A stretch of DNA of 64,000 nucleotides, taken from assembly GCA_002102555.1 (NCBI GenBank), contig MCFL01000056.1, positions 98,330 through 162,329 on the forward strand, in the 5' to 3' direction. A model generated the notes under the pieces. It searched no databases and was not told the origin of the DNA. It saw only the letters and a program-made list of their open reading frames with translations. Made by a program: the position numbers and the translations under genes. The stretch's first letter is position 1, and the number at the start of each line of letters is the position of its first letter. Positions 34,737 through 45,744 of the stretch are shown piece by piece. This DNA is from Catenaria anguillulae PL171 (lineage: Eukaryota > Blastocladiomycota > Blastocladiomycetes > Blastocladiales > Catenariaceae).

Positions 34737-35562
34737 AAGGCAGTGCTGGTCACTGTCCGTGTTGCCGCGTATTCCCTGGATACTTTTGCCTCGTGTTGAT
34801 CTCATGTCTGGCACTTCATCCCTGTACATACAATTGTGTTTGCCGTGAATCGAAGTTTTCTCATCGATCTGGGGTTGAGCTGAGAATGTAGAGCAAGAAT
34901 CATGGGAATGTATGCACCTCGGTCGTGGCTGACTTGAGTTCAGGAGCTCGCGGGGCTGCCAAGCATTAAACGTCAATGTCAATGCAAAGTCACAATGATT
35001 GTTTTTACGAAGCCTTCATAGCAATTTCTGATGGCCTCTGGCAAGCTCTCATGCAAGTCCATGAAAAACGGGGTGCGGTACCCATTAGCTGTCAGCCATG
35101 GGTCAATACGGCGCGAGCCGTTTGTTAGCAATGCACCGAAAAGCACGAAGGCATTTCTCCCATTTCCCTCAATGCACTTATGTTCTGAAGGGCTCGAGAA
35201 ATTGCGACTTGGTGCTGGGAAAAAAGGTCCTGTTGGCTTGTGCAAGCGCCACTGATGAGCTGAAAGGTTGGTGATCATGAACGGTTCAGTTGTATGTGAG
35301 ACATGAAATCAAGCCTTGAGCTCTGATTCGGCACAGCTCTGCTGCTTCAAACCTCAATGAGTTCGGCCAAGCATTACTTCAGTGAAGCGAAATTGATGAT
35401 TTTGCTTGGCTCGGTGACTAGGGAGGGGCAGGATACATATTCCTTGCAGACTCCCGCCTTCGCTGCCGACATCCCACAACGAAAGCACAATCATTTGGCA
35501 CACGTTGACCGTTGCCCCCCCCAACATCCCGTGTACATTTCCTCTCAGTTCAGCACATCACC
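34737..35562. other. Intergenic between SSP2 and SSP3
   Basis: A minus-strand frame (35278-34979, 99 aa) has some protein-like stretches (PFFMDLHESLPEAIRNCYEG) but no start context, domain or splice support. I do not call it a gene. Confidence 0.4.
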
Positions 35563-36531
35563 ATGAAGATCTCTACGCTCAGTCTTCTCGTTGCCGCCGC
35601 CATCCTGTTTGCCGACCCGTCGCAATCGGCCCCGACACCCTCCGGCCTGACCCTGCACCGGCGCGGAAACAACAACGGCGGCAACAACTCGTCCAACCGC
35701 GTGAGCGGTCCTTCACGATCCTCGACCCGAGGCCAGCAGCAACAGGGCAGGAACGCCGCAGGCGGCCGTCGAAACCAAGTGCAGCCGCCAAGCCGGAACC
35801 AAGGACGTGCCACCGAGCAAGCGGGCAACCAAGGCCAAGGCCAAGGCCAACAACGTCAAGATCAAGGGCGTCGCGTCCAGGGACCCAATAGGAACGCAGG
35901 GCGCCAGCAGCAGCCACCCGCCGCCGGAAACGGTAACGGCAACCAAGAAGGTCAGGATCAACAGCAGCCAGAGGAAGGCGCGGACGCCGAAGAAGACGAG
36001 AACGCGGGTGATGGGAATGATGCTGGCGCTGGCGCCGGCGAGGACAACGGGGAGGAGAACAACAATGGCGAAAACGGAGCAGAGCAGGGACAAGATGGAG
36101 GAAACCAAGGCGGCAACGCCGGAGGTCAGAATGGTGCCGGCAACCGGAACGGCAACCAACAAGGACGGAACGGGGGCGGGCAGCAGCGGGGTCGGAACCA
36201 ACGGGATAACAATCAGGACAACGCCGATGGTGCGCAGATGGAGCGGTTGATGGACCAGTTGCAGCGCGAGACGGAGGCTTTGGTCAACAATGTGGTGCGT
36301 TTTGGCTCTTTTTCTTCCGAGTGGTTCGTCGTCTCCGAATATACTCACGCTGGCATGATTCATGTAAACCGACATTAGAATGACGTCCTCAACTTCCGGG
36401 ACGAAGCCAGCAGCCTCACACGGGACGACTTGCTTGCCATCACCCGTGACACGGCCGCCGCCCTCAATGACGCCGCGAACACTCGCGACGCACTGCTCGA
36501 TTTGGATCGTGCTGCCCGTGATGCTGCTTGA
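35563..36531 (+). CDS. Small secreted protein 3 (SSP3), Gln/Asn/Gly-rich linker plus SSP module
   Basis: 294 aa in two exons (35563-36294 and 36379-36531). Signal peptide MKISTLSLLVAAAILFADPS; a possible dibasic cut site (HRR) around residue 33. Then about 190 residues of low-complexity Gln/Asn/Gly/Arg sequence with an acidic centre (EEGADAEEDEN). The C-terminal module is the most diverged of the three: MERLMDQLQRETEALVNNV, intron, NDVLNFRDEASSLTRDDLLA, ITRDTAAALNDAANTRDALL, DLDRAARDAA. The intron lies at exactly the same point as in SSP2, just before Asn-Asp, and also in phase 0. Likely extracellular; role unknown. Confidence 0.82.
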
Positions 36532-36783
36532 GCGCCTGTTTCACACATTCCTTTCGCATCCCGCCATTTTGCTCGGTTGGGCTGGACCCCCGTTGATTGT
36601 ACATATCCTCCTCATACATTGCCATATCGTGACTCTCCCGTTGCGCATTTTGTCTGCTCGTTCGTTCACCTCGTAACATGCTATTGTCGGCGAGCAAAAA
36701 ATGCAACGGCAAGGTAATGTTCACAGAGAAGAGGATAGGCTTTATATGTACAGTAGCAAAGCTGCCCATCGATCGCTGCTGCC

Positions 36784-39700
36784 TTACCCAGTCCCGCCAC
36801 CACGCCACAAACTCGCCACGCTTGCCGTGACCCCTGCCGCACTGACGCCGACCGATCCTTCTCTTACCTGCATTCCCACAGTTGGCACCGTCGGCACGAT
36901 CGCTGGACACCCACCCACATGTGCCACGGCCCCCGTGCCCACCTCAACACTAACGTTTGCCTTGGGGACCCTACCGACCTGCAACCCACACGCAACACAA
37001 CGACTGAGGTGATCCACAGGTACCCCACCTCGGGCCTTGCGCATGGTAGCCGACATGAACTGAATCACGTCGTGCCGCAACACGTTGCGTGCTTGCCCGC
37101 GGACCTCGACTTGGGTGGTAAAGTCGCGCACAATTGATGTGAGCAGGTCTTTGAGTCCAGGGATTTGGGCGCCGCGCGGGACACGGCGGATGAGGCGAAT
37201 CGGGTCGATGGAGAGGTTGGTGGATTTGAAGAGAGGCGCCCAGTACTCTGTTGTAGTTGACGCGAACGACAAAGAGGTCAGATGTCAAGCCTGTGCATAG
37301 GATAGGACGATGGAAGCGTACTTGGCTTATGGACCGCAAACTCGAGCAAGTCGTCCCACAAATCGTGATCCTGCTGCTGTTTTGCATATTCGATAGCCTG
37401 GCATACACCATCCAACACAGTCAGAGAAACAAACTAGTACCCGCCACTCAGAGAGAAAAACCAACGAACCATTTCAATATCATCCATCCTATCCATCATA
37501 ATGACCAGCGCCCGTTTGTGATCGCCCATCCTGCCCAACACATAGACCATTTCCCGCAACATGCCCTTCTTTTCCGTCAACGCCAACGCCCGATCCAGAG
37601 GATAATACACGGACCGCTTCAAAAACTCGAGCAAGCTCGCGGGCCGATACTCTGCAATCAAATCCAACAAGTCACCATGCAACTGATGTGCCGCCGCCGC
37701 ATTGCCCCCCGCCGCCCCCATGTGCGCGTCGCGCGTGTACAAGGCATACAAGTACACAAACAAGTACTTGCGATTTGCAGCCAGTGCGTGCGCAGCATCC
37801 ACAGGATCCACCAAGTGTGTGCGGCTGACGAGCAAGTGGATGGCGTGCGATTGGAGCATGCGCGTCAAATCGGACGCATAGTGCCGGTCGCACAGCGCCA
37901 GCCATTCGATGCCGCGTTGGCGGATCAGCGGGCTTGTGATGGGCGCGTGCGAGTCGAGTAGGGAAACGGCACTGGAAAAGTCGTCGAGGGCCATGAGCGA
38001 ACACACTTGCTTGTAAGCGAGCTTTTCGTGCGCGTAGAGTTTGACTGAGGCGTGGAGCAGGTCGCGGTCTGTGGGAAAATCTGTCAACGTGTCCTCGAGT
38101 GCGGTTAGGACAGTTGGCACAGTGTAAATGTCGGTGGGCCACGTGTCAATGAGCCGTCGAAAGACCTGATCATAAGTGCAAAGGGGGGTTAAGGATAAAA
38201 AACGTCATCTGCGCAACGACGGATAGGAAGAAAAACCACGCACGGCAAAGTCAGTAGAGAGAGCATGCGCCAGAATCACCTCGTACAAGGTGTGATCAAG
38301 CACCGGATTGTGCACGGGTACCACATCGAGTATCGCCTAACAGGATGTGTGTCAAGTCGGGCATATCAGGAGGTCAAGAGCAAATTGGCAACCAAGAGAC
38401 ATACGTCGATCGCTTCCACCTCCAAAAACAAAGCCACCCACCGCTCCCACAACTCATGCGACTTGCCCAACACCACTCCACACAACCCGGCCGCCCTCTG
38501 CACCTCCCCTGCATCCACCAGCTCGCCCAACACCCGCTGCCCCAACTCGACCAATCTGAACTCTGGCTTGACCAGCCCGTTCTTTGACTGTGTCGCATCT
38601 GCACTCAATGCAACAGCCTCCTCATATCGTCCGCGCTCCAGCATCCATTCGATCCGATCATTGACGTCGCGCGGCCGCACCGTGATCACGTCCTTGGGCG
38701 ACACGAGTAGGTACATGGAGTCGGCAGCCGGGTCGTCGGGTACGTGCAGCATGGAAAAGGCCGTGGGCGGGTATCGGTCGTGGTTGCGGATCGACAGCAG
38801 GTCGCGCGCGAGCAGTGGCGAGAGTGGCGTGGATGGATCCAGCAGAAGGGTTTCTGGGGTGCGCAAGGTCGGTTGGTCGTCCGTGTCTGACTCGGAAGAG
38901 GTCGGGTTGCCGTGGGAATGAGAGGACGGATCGTTTGGGTCCCAAACGCCGAGAATCAGGTAATTGGTTTGAAATGGCTGGATGCCGCCAATGACGGGCT
39001 CAACTGTAGCTCTGAAAAGAGAGTCAGAGATTGACGATGTACAGTGAGCGAATGTGTGCAAGTCAAACTCACACAGGAGAAGACAAAACATACTGGATCG
39101 TAATGCTGGCATTGTAGCCCATGCCCAACACCATTGCCGGTTTGACCTCGACAATTTGCACCACCTTTTGCCACCCAACCACCACCACCTCATCGCTTTT
39201 CCACACCAAATGCGGCCGAAACATGTCGGGCCGCTCATCAAAGAAGGGCACATGGCTCTTGCACACAATACGTGCCCCACGCACATCGTACAACCCGAAC
39301 CCGACCTCGGTCACATACGCAACCAGTGCCGCTCGCCACGCGACCGCAAGCACAGATCCCTCGACCGTATCCAAGACCGACTTGCGCGGCCCCGTCCACC
39401 GGCGCTCAAACATGGCCACCTCGCCCGCGTGCCCACCGGCAACAAACCTGGATGTTTTGGCATACTCTGGATCCAGGGCAAGGCACTTTATCGGGCGGCG
39501 AAACTCGAACGGGCGCACGTCGTTGGCAAACAAGCCCGCGATAATCACGCGGCCGTCCTCGCCTGCCGACGCGACAAACTCTTGAGTTGAGTCAATGCAC
39601 ACGGCAGACACTGACGACCGGTGGTGCGACAACGATTGGATGATGGTGCCCGAGTAGTCGACCACGTGGACGTGCCCCGAATAGGTGCCCAGCAGCAGGA

Positions 39701-40148
39701 ATTTGTCGGTGCAGGTGGCGGCCGAGATGGCGTCGGTGAGGAGCAGGGTGGGCAGGTCACCCGTGAGGCGCGAATACTTGAGGTTGGGTTCAGGATCATC
39801 GTCTTCATTGTCTTCATCATTGTCATTTTCGGAATCGGCTTCCGGGTCGTCGTTGGCGTGATGGTTGGAGGCGGACGAGGGTCGCGGTGGCGGATCTGCG
39901 GGCGCCGAGTCGGATGTGGGAGGTGAGGCAGCCATTGGCGGCGGTGTAAACAAATCGGGTGTGTGGCCGTTGGCAGGTATGGCGCTAGCAGTCAAGCTCG
40001 AAAGGGAGTTGGCGGCTGACACCGAGTTGGATACGGCGGGCGAGGCGGGAATCGGGACATTGTGGGGCAGAACGAGGATGGCCGCGCCATCGATGGGGCC
40101 AGCGTGAGGCAGAGGGCCAGCAGGATCTTGCTTGGAATCGAGGCTCAT
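36784..40148 (-). CDS. VPS41: VPS41, HOPS complex subunit
   Basis: VPS41 tethers late endosomes and AP-3 vesicles to the vacuole. Six exons (40148-39094, 39011-38405, 38336-38244, 38165-37470, 37397-37322, 37247-36784) sum to 996 aa in frame. After a 125-residue acidic disordered start comes the beta-propeller: LKYSRLTGDLPTLLLTDAIS, DKFLLLGTYSGHVHVVDYSG, SAVCIDSTQEFVASAGEDGR. Then the helical solenoid with the clathrin-repeat region (RRLIDTWPTDIYTVPTVLTA; KQVCSLMALDDFSSAVSLLD) and LSIDPIRLIRRVPRGAQIPG near the C-terminus. VPS41 normally ends in a RING-H2 domain. Here only RCVACG and a later H-x2-GC are recognisable and the final cysteine pair is absent, so the RING appears degenerate. It is divergent from the radial spoke gene, 247 nt between starts. 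Confidence 0.93.
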
Positions 40149-40395
40149 GGTTGCATTATGGAATAGCTTATGCGGTACATATGTATTGTGAGTATTGGGA
40201 TCGCGCCATTCTCACGACAATCACTACAACTGGTCACGTCTGGAAGAAGGAAGGAAGAAGGGTGAGCGAAAGCAGGATCACGTGCCTTGGCTACCCTGGA
40301 ACGGGTTGGTGATCGCGCACGATGCCATGCTGCCATTCCCACGCCCTTGACTTCATGTATGGCCAGCAACAAAGACAACGACAGACACCGCCACC

Positions 40396-42277
40396 ATGGA
40401 CGACATCGCCTCCGCAAAGCAGTACCTGCAGCAGCACTCTGACCGCACGGGCATCAACCTTTACGACCACCTGACCGACCTCGTCGCGTCACTGCTCGAG
40501 CGTCGCCCAAAGAACCCCGCCGACGTCTTTGAGGGCGTGTCGGCCCAGCTCAAGCGCAAGCGCTTCAACCTCGACGCTCTCAATGCGCCCCTCGGATACA
40601 ACAAGGTCCCCGACACGTCCCAGGCACACCAGGGCGTCCACAAGCTGGTTGCCCTCTTGCAAGTATGCTCTTTGCGTCTTGATTATCACGCCGCGTTTCA
40701 TGCACTACATCACGCCAAACTCACACGCTTATTCATATAGGCCAGCACCAAAAACACCGAAGACCAAGCAGACGATGGTGCTGGCCAAGTCCCCGACATT
40801 CTCGACCTTGCCCACCTCTTTGAATCCACTGGCGTCTCGCTCGGCAAGGAAGAAACCTTGTTCCTTGCTCTCGCCATCCACCAGCTCGTCAAGGACCAGG
40901 GCCTGCAATCGGCGCGCTTTTGGGGCAAAATTCACGGCACCGAAAAGTCGTACTACATTGTTGAGGCCGAGGGTGGGCCTTCCGAGGAAGATGCTGCTGC
41001 GGCCGCGGCTGCTGCGACTCCGGCATCCACTGATGCAGCTGCGGCCAAGGAAGCCGGTGGCGGCGGAGGTGACGCGTCGGCGACAGCAAGTACGGCGCCC
41101 GTGGATCCGGCAAAACTGATTGACATGCCCGAGTTTCAGGGATTCAAGGCGCCGGCCAAGCCCGTGGTGCACGAGGTGCCCAAGGAAGAGGGAACTGGGT
41201 GTAACAAGTACACGTACTTTGTGTGCACGTCACGTATGTTTTCCCCCCTTCTTCGTTGATCAGATCATTCATCATTCCATGTCACTTATACTATGATAAA
41301 CAAACATAGTCGGCGACTCGTGGACCCGGCTGCCCGACACGCACCCATCGCACATTTCCACTGCGCGCACCTTGCGCAAACTCCTGACTGGCCACCTTTC
41401 GCGGCCCATCTGCTCGTACCCGCCGTTCCCTGCGGGCCTCACGGAAGCCCACTACTTGCGTGCGCAAATTGCACGCATCACGGCATCGACAGTGGTCTGC
41501 CCACAGGGATATTACACGTTTGACCCGGAAGCCGCCGACGAAGAACACCCAGAGCTCAACACGGCCATCATTGTCAATGCAGAGTACGAGGTGCTGCCCA
41601 ATGACGCCATGTTGAGTTTGGACAATTGGGTCCATCAAATGCCGCACGTGTTGCCCCAGGGACGCACCGTTTGGGTGAACCCGGTGCCTGAAAAGGAGGA
41701 AGGCGACGAGGGCGGCGAGGGCGGCGACGGCGGCGGTGGAGGCGACGAGGAAGCGGAAGAAAAGGATGAGGACGAGGACGAGGAAGATGGCGGCGACTCG
41801 GGCAACGCGACGCGTGGCGATGCTGAGCAAGAAATCGAGCCGGAATCGGGGCCTGCGCTGCTCACGGCCGTGACCGAGGACGCTGAAGTATGCCCGGGTG
41901 TCGCGTCGTGGTCGGTGCGCGCGTGCTCGCGTTTGTTGCCTGTCAAGTTCTCGCCCGTGCATTTGCGGTCCAACCGGTGGCCCGGCGCACACGCTGTGTA
42001 TTACAATGGGAAATTTGCGTGTGTTTATGTGGGCGATGGCATCAAGGAGTTGGGCAGCACGCCGTTCACGCTGCCTGCCGTGCCAAAGATGCGCGCAGAG
42101 TATGCGGTGCCTGCAAAGTGGGCGGGCAAGGTCGGGCTTACAGAAAAGGATGATCCCAGTGTTGCAGACGAGAAGGCGTTTGAGGAGATGCTGAAGCAAA
42201 AGGAGGACGATGCCATGCCGGATGAGGACGATGGAGCAGGTGGGGAGGGAGACGGCGCTGGTGGGGATGATCAGTAA
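40396..42277 (+). CDS. Radial spoke head protein 4/6 (axonemal)
   Basis: A core protein of the radial spoke head, which signals to dynein arms in motile 9+2 flagella. Three exons (40396-40662, 40741-41233, 41310-42277) give 575 aa; the start has the context CCACCATGG. Family signatures: AKQYLQQHSDRTGINLYDHL, FEGVSAQLKRKRF, LFESTGVSLGKEETLFLALA, ARFWGKIHGTEKSYYIVEAE, NKYTYFVCTS, ARTLRKLLTGHL, EYEVLPNDAMLSLDNWVHQM and LRSNRWPGAHAVYYNGKFAC. The acidic stretch after VNPVPEKEEG (41690-41830, Glu/Asp/Gly) is expanded and is followed by the conserved SWSVRACSR block. It ends in an acidic Asp/Glu/Gly tail. Its presence shows that the organism builds motile flagella. RSP4 and RSP6 are close paralogues and I cannot choose between them. 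Confidence 0.94.
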
Positions 42278-43535
42278 ATCTCTGTGTTGTGTTAACTTGA
42301 TGTTTTCAGTTGTTTCTGATGTTCCCACGCTTCATGGGCTGGGCCGCCGAATCGACCATGACCATTGATGTCTTGACCATTTAATTGAACCGGTTTGACT
42401 GCCTGTTTACACTACATCAGGGGTACCTCGTACCCCTGACTCCATACGCATCGAAGTATATATGCACACAAACAAGCATGCATGGAGTTGTGGCCAGCGC
42501 GTCGCGCGCTGAACAGCATGCGAAACGCGTGCCCTGCTGATAAGAGCTTGATTGAACGGCGTGACAAGGGGCGTGACCCGAATGAAAAGAAAACGTGCCC
42601 GTGGGGCTTGCTCTCCCTGGGTCCCTCGCCATCTCTGCCGGCGGTTGACTTTTGACCGTCGCTGGCAAGCAAGTGGCCCACTTGTGCTCATGCTCTTATT
42701 GGATATTGAATATTTTCAATGCGTGAAAAGACATGAACGTCCTGCATTGACAGCCGACACATCCTACCTACACATTTACTGCGCTGCCTGACCCACAAAC
42801 ACGACGGACGACAACCAACCAACCAACCCAACCAACCCTACCCTGACCTGGTATCCGTCGTGTTCGCACTTGCTCTTCATCGTCATTCATTCGCCTACAC
42901 CCACGTCGACATCGTCACCGAAAATCTCGAGGTTGCTTGCTTTGCTTGCCTTGCCCGGCCGACGATTCATGCAGCCATCACTCGCTCTTTGTGTGCAATT
43001 CCAACTGTCCGAGCCCAGCCAGTATGTTGCCATGTTGTTTGCCTGTAATGCCGGTAATGAAGCAATGGTTCGAATCCAACATTGCGGACACGTTGCTCGT
43101 GGGTGGCCGTGGTGGCAATAGCGCCCGGACTTGCATTCAATCCGATGCTGAAGCTGACGGTCATGATGGCCATGCCATTGCGCTCTCGTCTCGTTCCTGT
43201 TAACGTTACGTACAGGCTTGGACTCTAGATATCCCGCTCCGGCTCCCCAGTCCGGTCTTGGCACTGTTGGTTCAGTTCCGCGCGGTGCGGTCCGTTCCAC
43301 CCACCATTCTCGACACGCAGGTCCACTTCAAGTCACACAGTCGACACGCCGCCGCATCCACTTTCCACCGACTTGAACCAGCTCCAGCTACGAGCTTCAC
43401 TATACATAGAGACCCGCCCCCGCTCCTCTCTCATCCAACCGACTTCGAACTCGACCCAATTAGTCTCCCTCCCCGCTATCCCTCATAGTAAGCTATTCGT
43501 AGTCAACTACTCTCTCCATCGCCATCGCCATCGCC
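42278..43535. other. Intergenic between RSPH and SLC35E, no gene seen
   Basis: No supported gene. It contains a short CCAACC-type simple repeat (42809-42841). The last 200 nt are C/T-rich and include repeated CCATCG triplets just before the next start. Confidence 0.5.
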
Positions 43536-45281
43536 ATGATTCCCCTCTCCCCTGCTTCCTTCTCGCTGCCACCGGGCACCAACGAATCGACGCGTCAAGG
43601 CAACCCCGCAGAAGCAGCTCCGCTCTTGGCTCCTGTCGCCACGCCGTTATCCACCGACCCCGGCACGACCCCTCCTCCCACGGGGAACCCAAAGCTTTCT
43701 CCCAAGCGCCGCCTCATTCACCATGGCCGCTCAGCTTCTGCTGCATCCTACCTCGGCCCCAACGGCTCTGCCATTCATCATCACTCTGCAGCGTCTGCGA
43801 CCATCAACGTTCCCTCGGCCACTTCCTCGTCAACGTCTCTCCAAGTTTCGGAAGCATCGCTCTCATTGTCCAGCGATCAGTCGCCTCCCCCGCCCTACGC
43901 CACCGACATCAATCCCAGCGGCAATGCCGTCTCTCCATACACGCCCAAGGACAAGCCCAGTAGTCCGCCCGCTGGCGAGTCATCCATTTCGACCTCGTTC
44001 GGCATGCCCTCGCCACGTACACTGCGCGCCATTGTCGGCTCGTCACGAACAGTGCACATCAACATCCACAACTACTTTGCCAACGGCTCGGCGTCGTCAT
44101 CCTCGTCCAAGTCGCCATCAGTACCGACAAAGAGCCTCTCGCGGTCATCTTCTTTCACCTCGCTCCCTCCACCAGCCACACTCCCATCGACGCCAACGTC
44201 TTGGTTCTCGCGTCTCTCGAAATCCACACAATCGCTGCACCTCATCTTCATGTGCCTGGCCTGGTACGCCGCCTCGGCGCTCACCAACAATGCGAAAAAG
44301 CAAATCTTGATCCAGTTCCCGTTCCCGGTCTCGCTCACCATTGCGCAATTCCTGTCTGTTGCCGTGCTGTGCCTCTTTGGGTCTTCCCGCAACTGGCTGA
44401 CGCTGCGCCCGCTGTCCTGGACCATTGTCCGCACCTTGCTCCCGCTCGGCCTGTTCCAAATCGGCGGACACACATTTGCGAGCTTGGCCATGGCGCGCGT
44501 GCCCGTGGCATTTGTGCACACGGTCAAGGCACTCAGCCCGCTCTTCACTGTGGTCGTATCGCACGTGGTCTTGGGCGCGCGGTATCCCGCCAAAGTGTGG
44601 CTGTCGCTGCTGCCCCTCATGGCCGGCGTGATTCTCGCGTGCACGTTTGGCAAGGCTAGCATGGCGTTTCATTTCACGGGCTTTTTGTTTTCCGCGCTCA
44701 GCACCATCATCTTTGTGCTCCAGTCCATCATTTCAAAGAAGATCTTGTCTGGCGGCGACGCTGCGGGCGCAGGCTCTTCGGTGCCCATGTCGTCGACCAA
44801 CCTGGGTGGCGGATCCGCAAAGTACGACCCGTTGCTCCCAACATCGGTGGCTGCGGCTGCGGCGCCCAAGATGGCCAAGCTCGACAAGATCAACATCATG
44901 TACTACTCGTCGCTCATGGCGTTTGCCACCATGATCCCCATGTGGCTCACGTCCGATGTGCCAACTCTGATGCACCCACACGGACCCGAAGTGATTGTGG
45001 ACCGGCGACTCTTGGCGCTGTTTATCCTCAACGGCCTCGCGCACTTCTCGCAAGCGCTGCTTGCATTCTCCATCTTGTCGCGCGTATCCACCGTCACCTA
45101 TTCGATTGTGTCGCTGCTCAAGCGCATTGTGGTCATTGTGGCGGCCATTGCCTGGTTTGGCGATACCGTCAGTGGAACGCAAGCGGTGGGTGTTGCCTTG
45201 ACGTTTGTGGGCTTGTGGTTGTATCAGAAGGCAAAGCGGGCAGGTGGGGCCGCAAGTGGGCGTGCTGGACATGCCGACTGA
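43536..45281 (+). CDS. SLC35E/triose-phosphate-translocator family transporter
   Basis: One exon, 581 aa. The first 225 residues are Ser/Pro-rich and disordered, then about ten membrane segments: LHLIFMCLAWYAASALTNNA, FPFPVSLTIAQFLSVAVLCL, PLGLFQIGGHTFASLAMARV, VPVAFVHTVKALSPLFTVVV, LPLMAGVILACTFGKASMAF, HFTGFLFSALSTIIFVLQSI, then a hydrophilic loop, INIMYYSSLMAFATMIPMWL, FILNGLAHFSQALLAFSILS and the end VALTFVGLWLYQKAKR. VKALSPLFTVV, the NNAKKQIL segment and VSLLKRIVVI are characteristic of the TPT/SLC35E group (Sly41-like in yeast). These are Golgi/ER antiporters for phosphorylated sugars or nucleotide sugars; substrate cannot be read from the sequence. The long disordered N-terminus is larger than usual for the family. 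Confidence 0.88.
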   Translation: MIPLSPASFSLPPGTNESTRQGNPAEAAPLLAPVATPLSTDPGTTPPPTGNPKLSPKRRLIHHGRSASAASYLGPNGSAIHHHSAASATINVPSATSSSTSLQVSEASLSLSSDQSPPPPYATDINPSGNAVSPYTPKDKPSSPPAGESSISTSFGMPSPRTLRAIVGSSRTVHINIHNYFANGSASSSSSKSPSVPTKSLSRSSSFTSLPPPATLPSTPTSWFSRLSKSTQSLHLIFMCLAWYAASALTNNAKKQILIQFPFPVSLTIAQFLSVAVLCLFGSSRNWLTLRPLSWTIVRTLLPLGLFQIGGHTFASLAMARVPVAFVHTVKALSPLFTVVVSHVVLGARYPAKVWLSLLPLMAGVILACTFGKASMAFHFTGFLFSALSTIIFVLQSIISKKILSGGDAAGAGSSVPMSSTNLGGGSAKYDPLLPTSVAAAAAPKMAKLDKINIMYYSSLMAFATMIPMWLTSDVPTLMHPHGPEVIVDRRLLALFILNGLAHFSQALLAFSILSRVSTVTYSIVSLLKRIVVIVAAIAWFGDTVSGTQAVGVALTFVGLWLYQKAKRAGGAASGRAGHAD

Positions 45282-45744
45282 AGGGTCTCTGCCGAGGATT
45301 TTCTTGATTTTTGTATTTTTTTTGTGAGACTTGATTCATTCATTCCCCCCTATCCACTGATTCTGTTTACTCCCCGTTGTGGTAAATCACTTCTTCATTT
45401 GATAGACCTCTTTTTTTATTGTGTGTCGAGGCAAGCGTGAGGCAAAAAGAAAACAACGTTCTCAAAGCAACATGAGACACACGCTTCTGATTCTTTTGCT
45501 GTGCCATCCCATTTACCTATAGCGACGCTTCCGACCGTAGGATATGTTACGATGCGCATCATTATTGTCCAGCCCGATTTCAACACTCGTCGGGTTGAGC
45601 GATAGCGAGAGATCCCGAGGCGGATCATGGCCGATAAATAAGTAGGCCCACTCCCCTCCCCTGGACGGATGACTGCACTCAAATTAAGTATATGTATTAC
45701 ATCCAACGATAGCGCTTTAACTCGATCACCCGGCAATATCCAAC

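Noticed and set aside
34979-35278. 99-aa minus-strand frame between SSP2 and SSP3
   Set aside because: No domain, no start context and no splice continuity; left as intergenic.
35752-36375. Minus-strand frame across SSP3 with hydrophobic segments
   Set aside because: It is the reverse complement of the Gln/Asn/Gly-rich linker, which reads as Leu/Val/Pro; a shadow of SSP3.
43066-43080. GGTTCGAATCC, a perfect tRNA B-box
   Set aside because: No A-box, acceptor stem or anticodon stem can be folded around it; a chance match.
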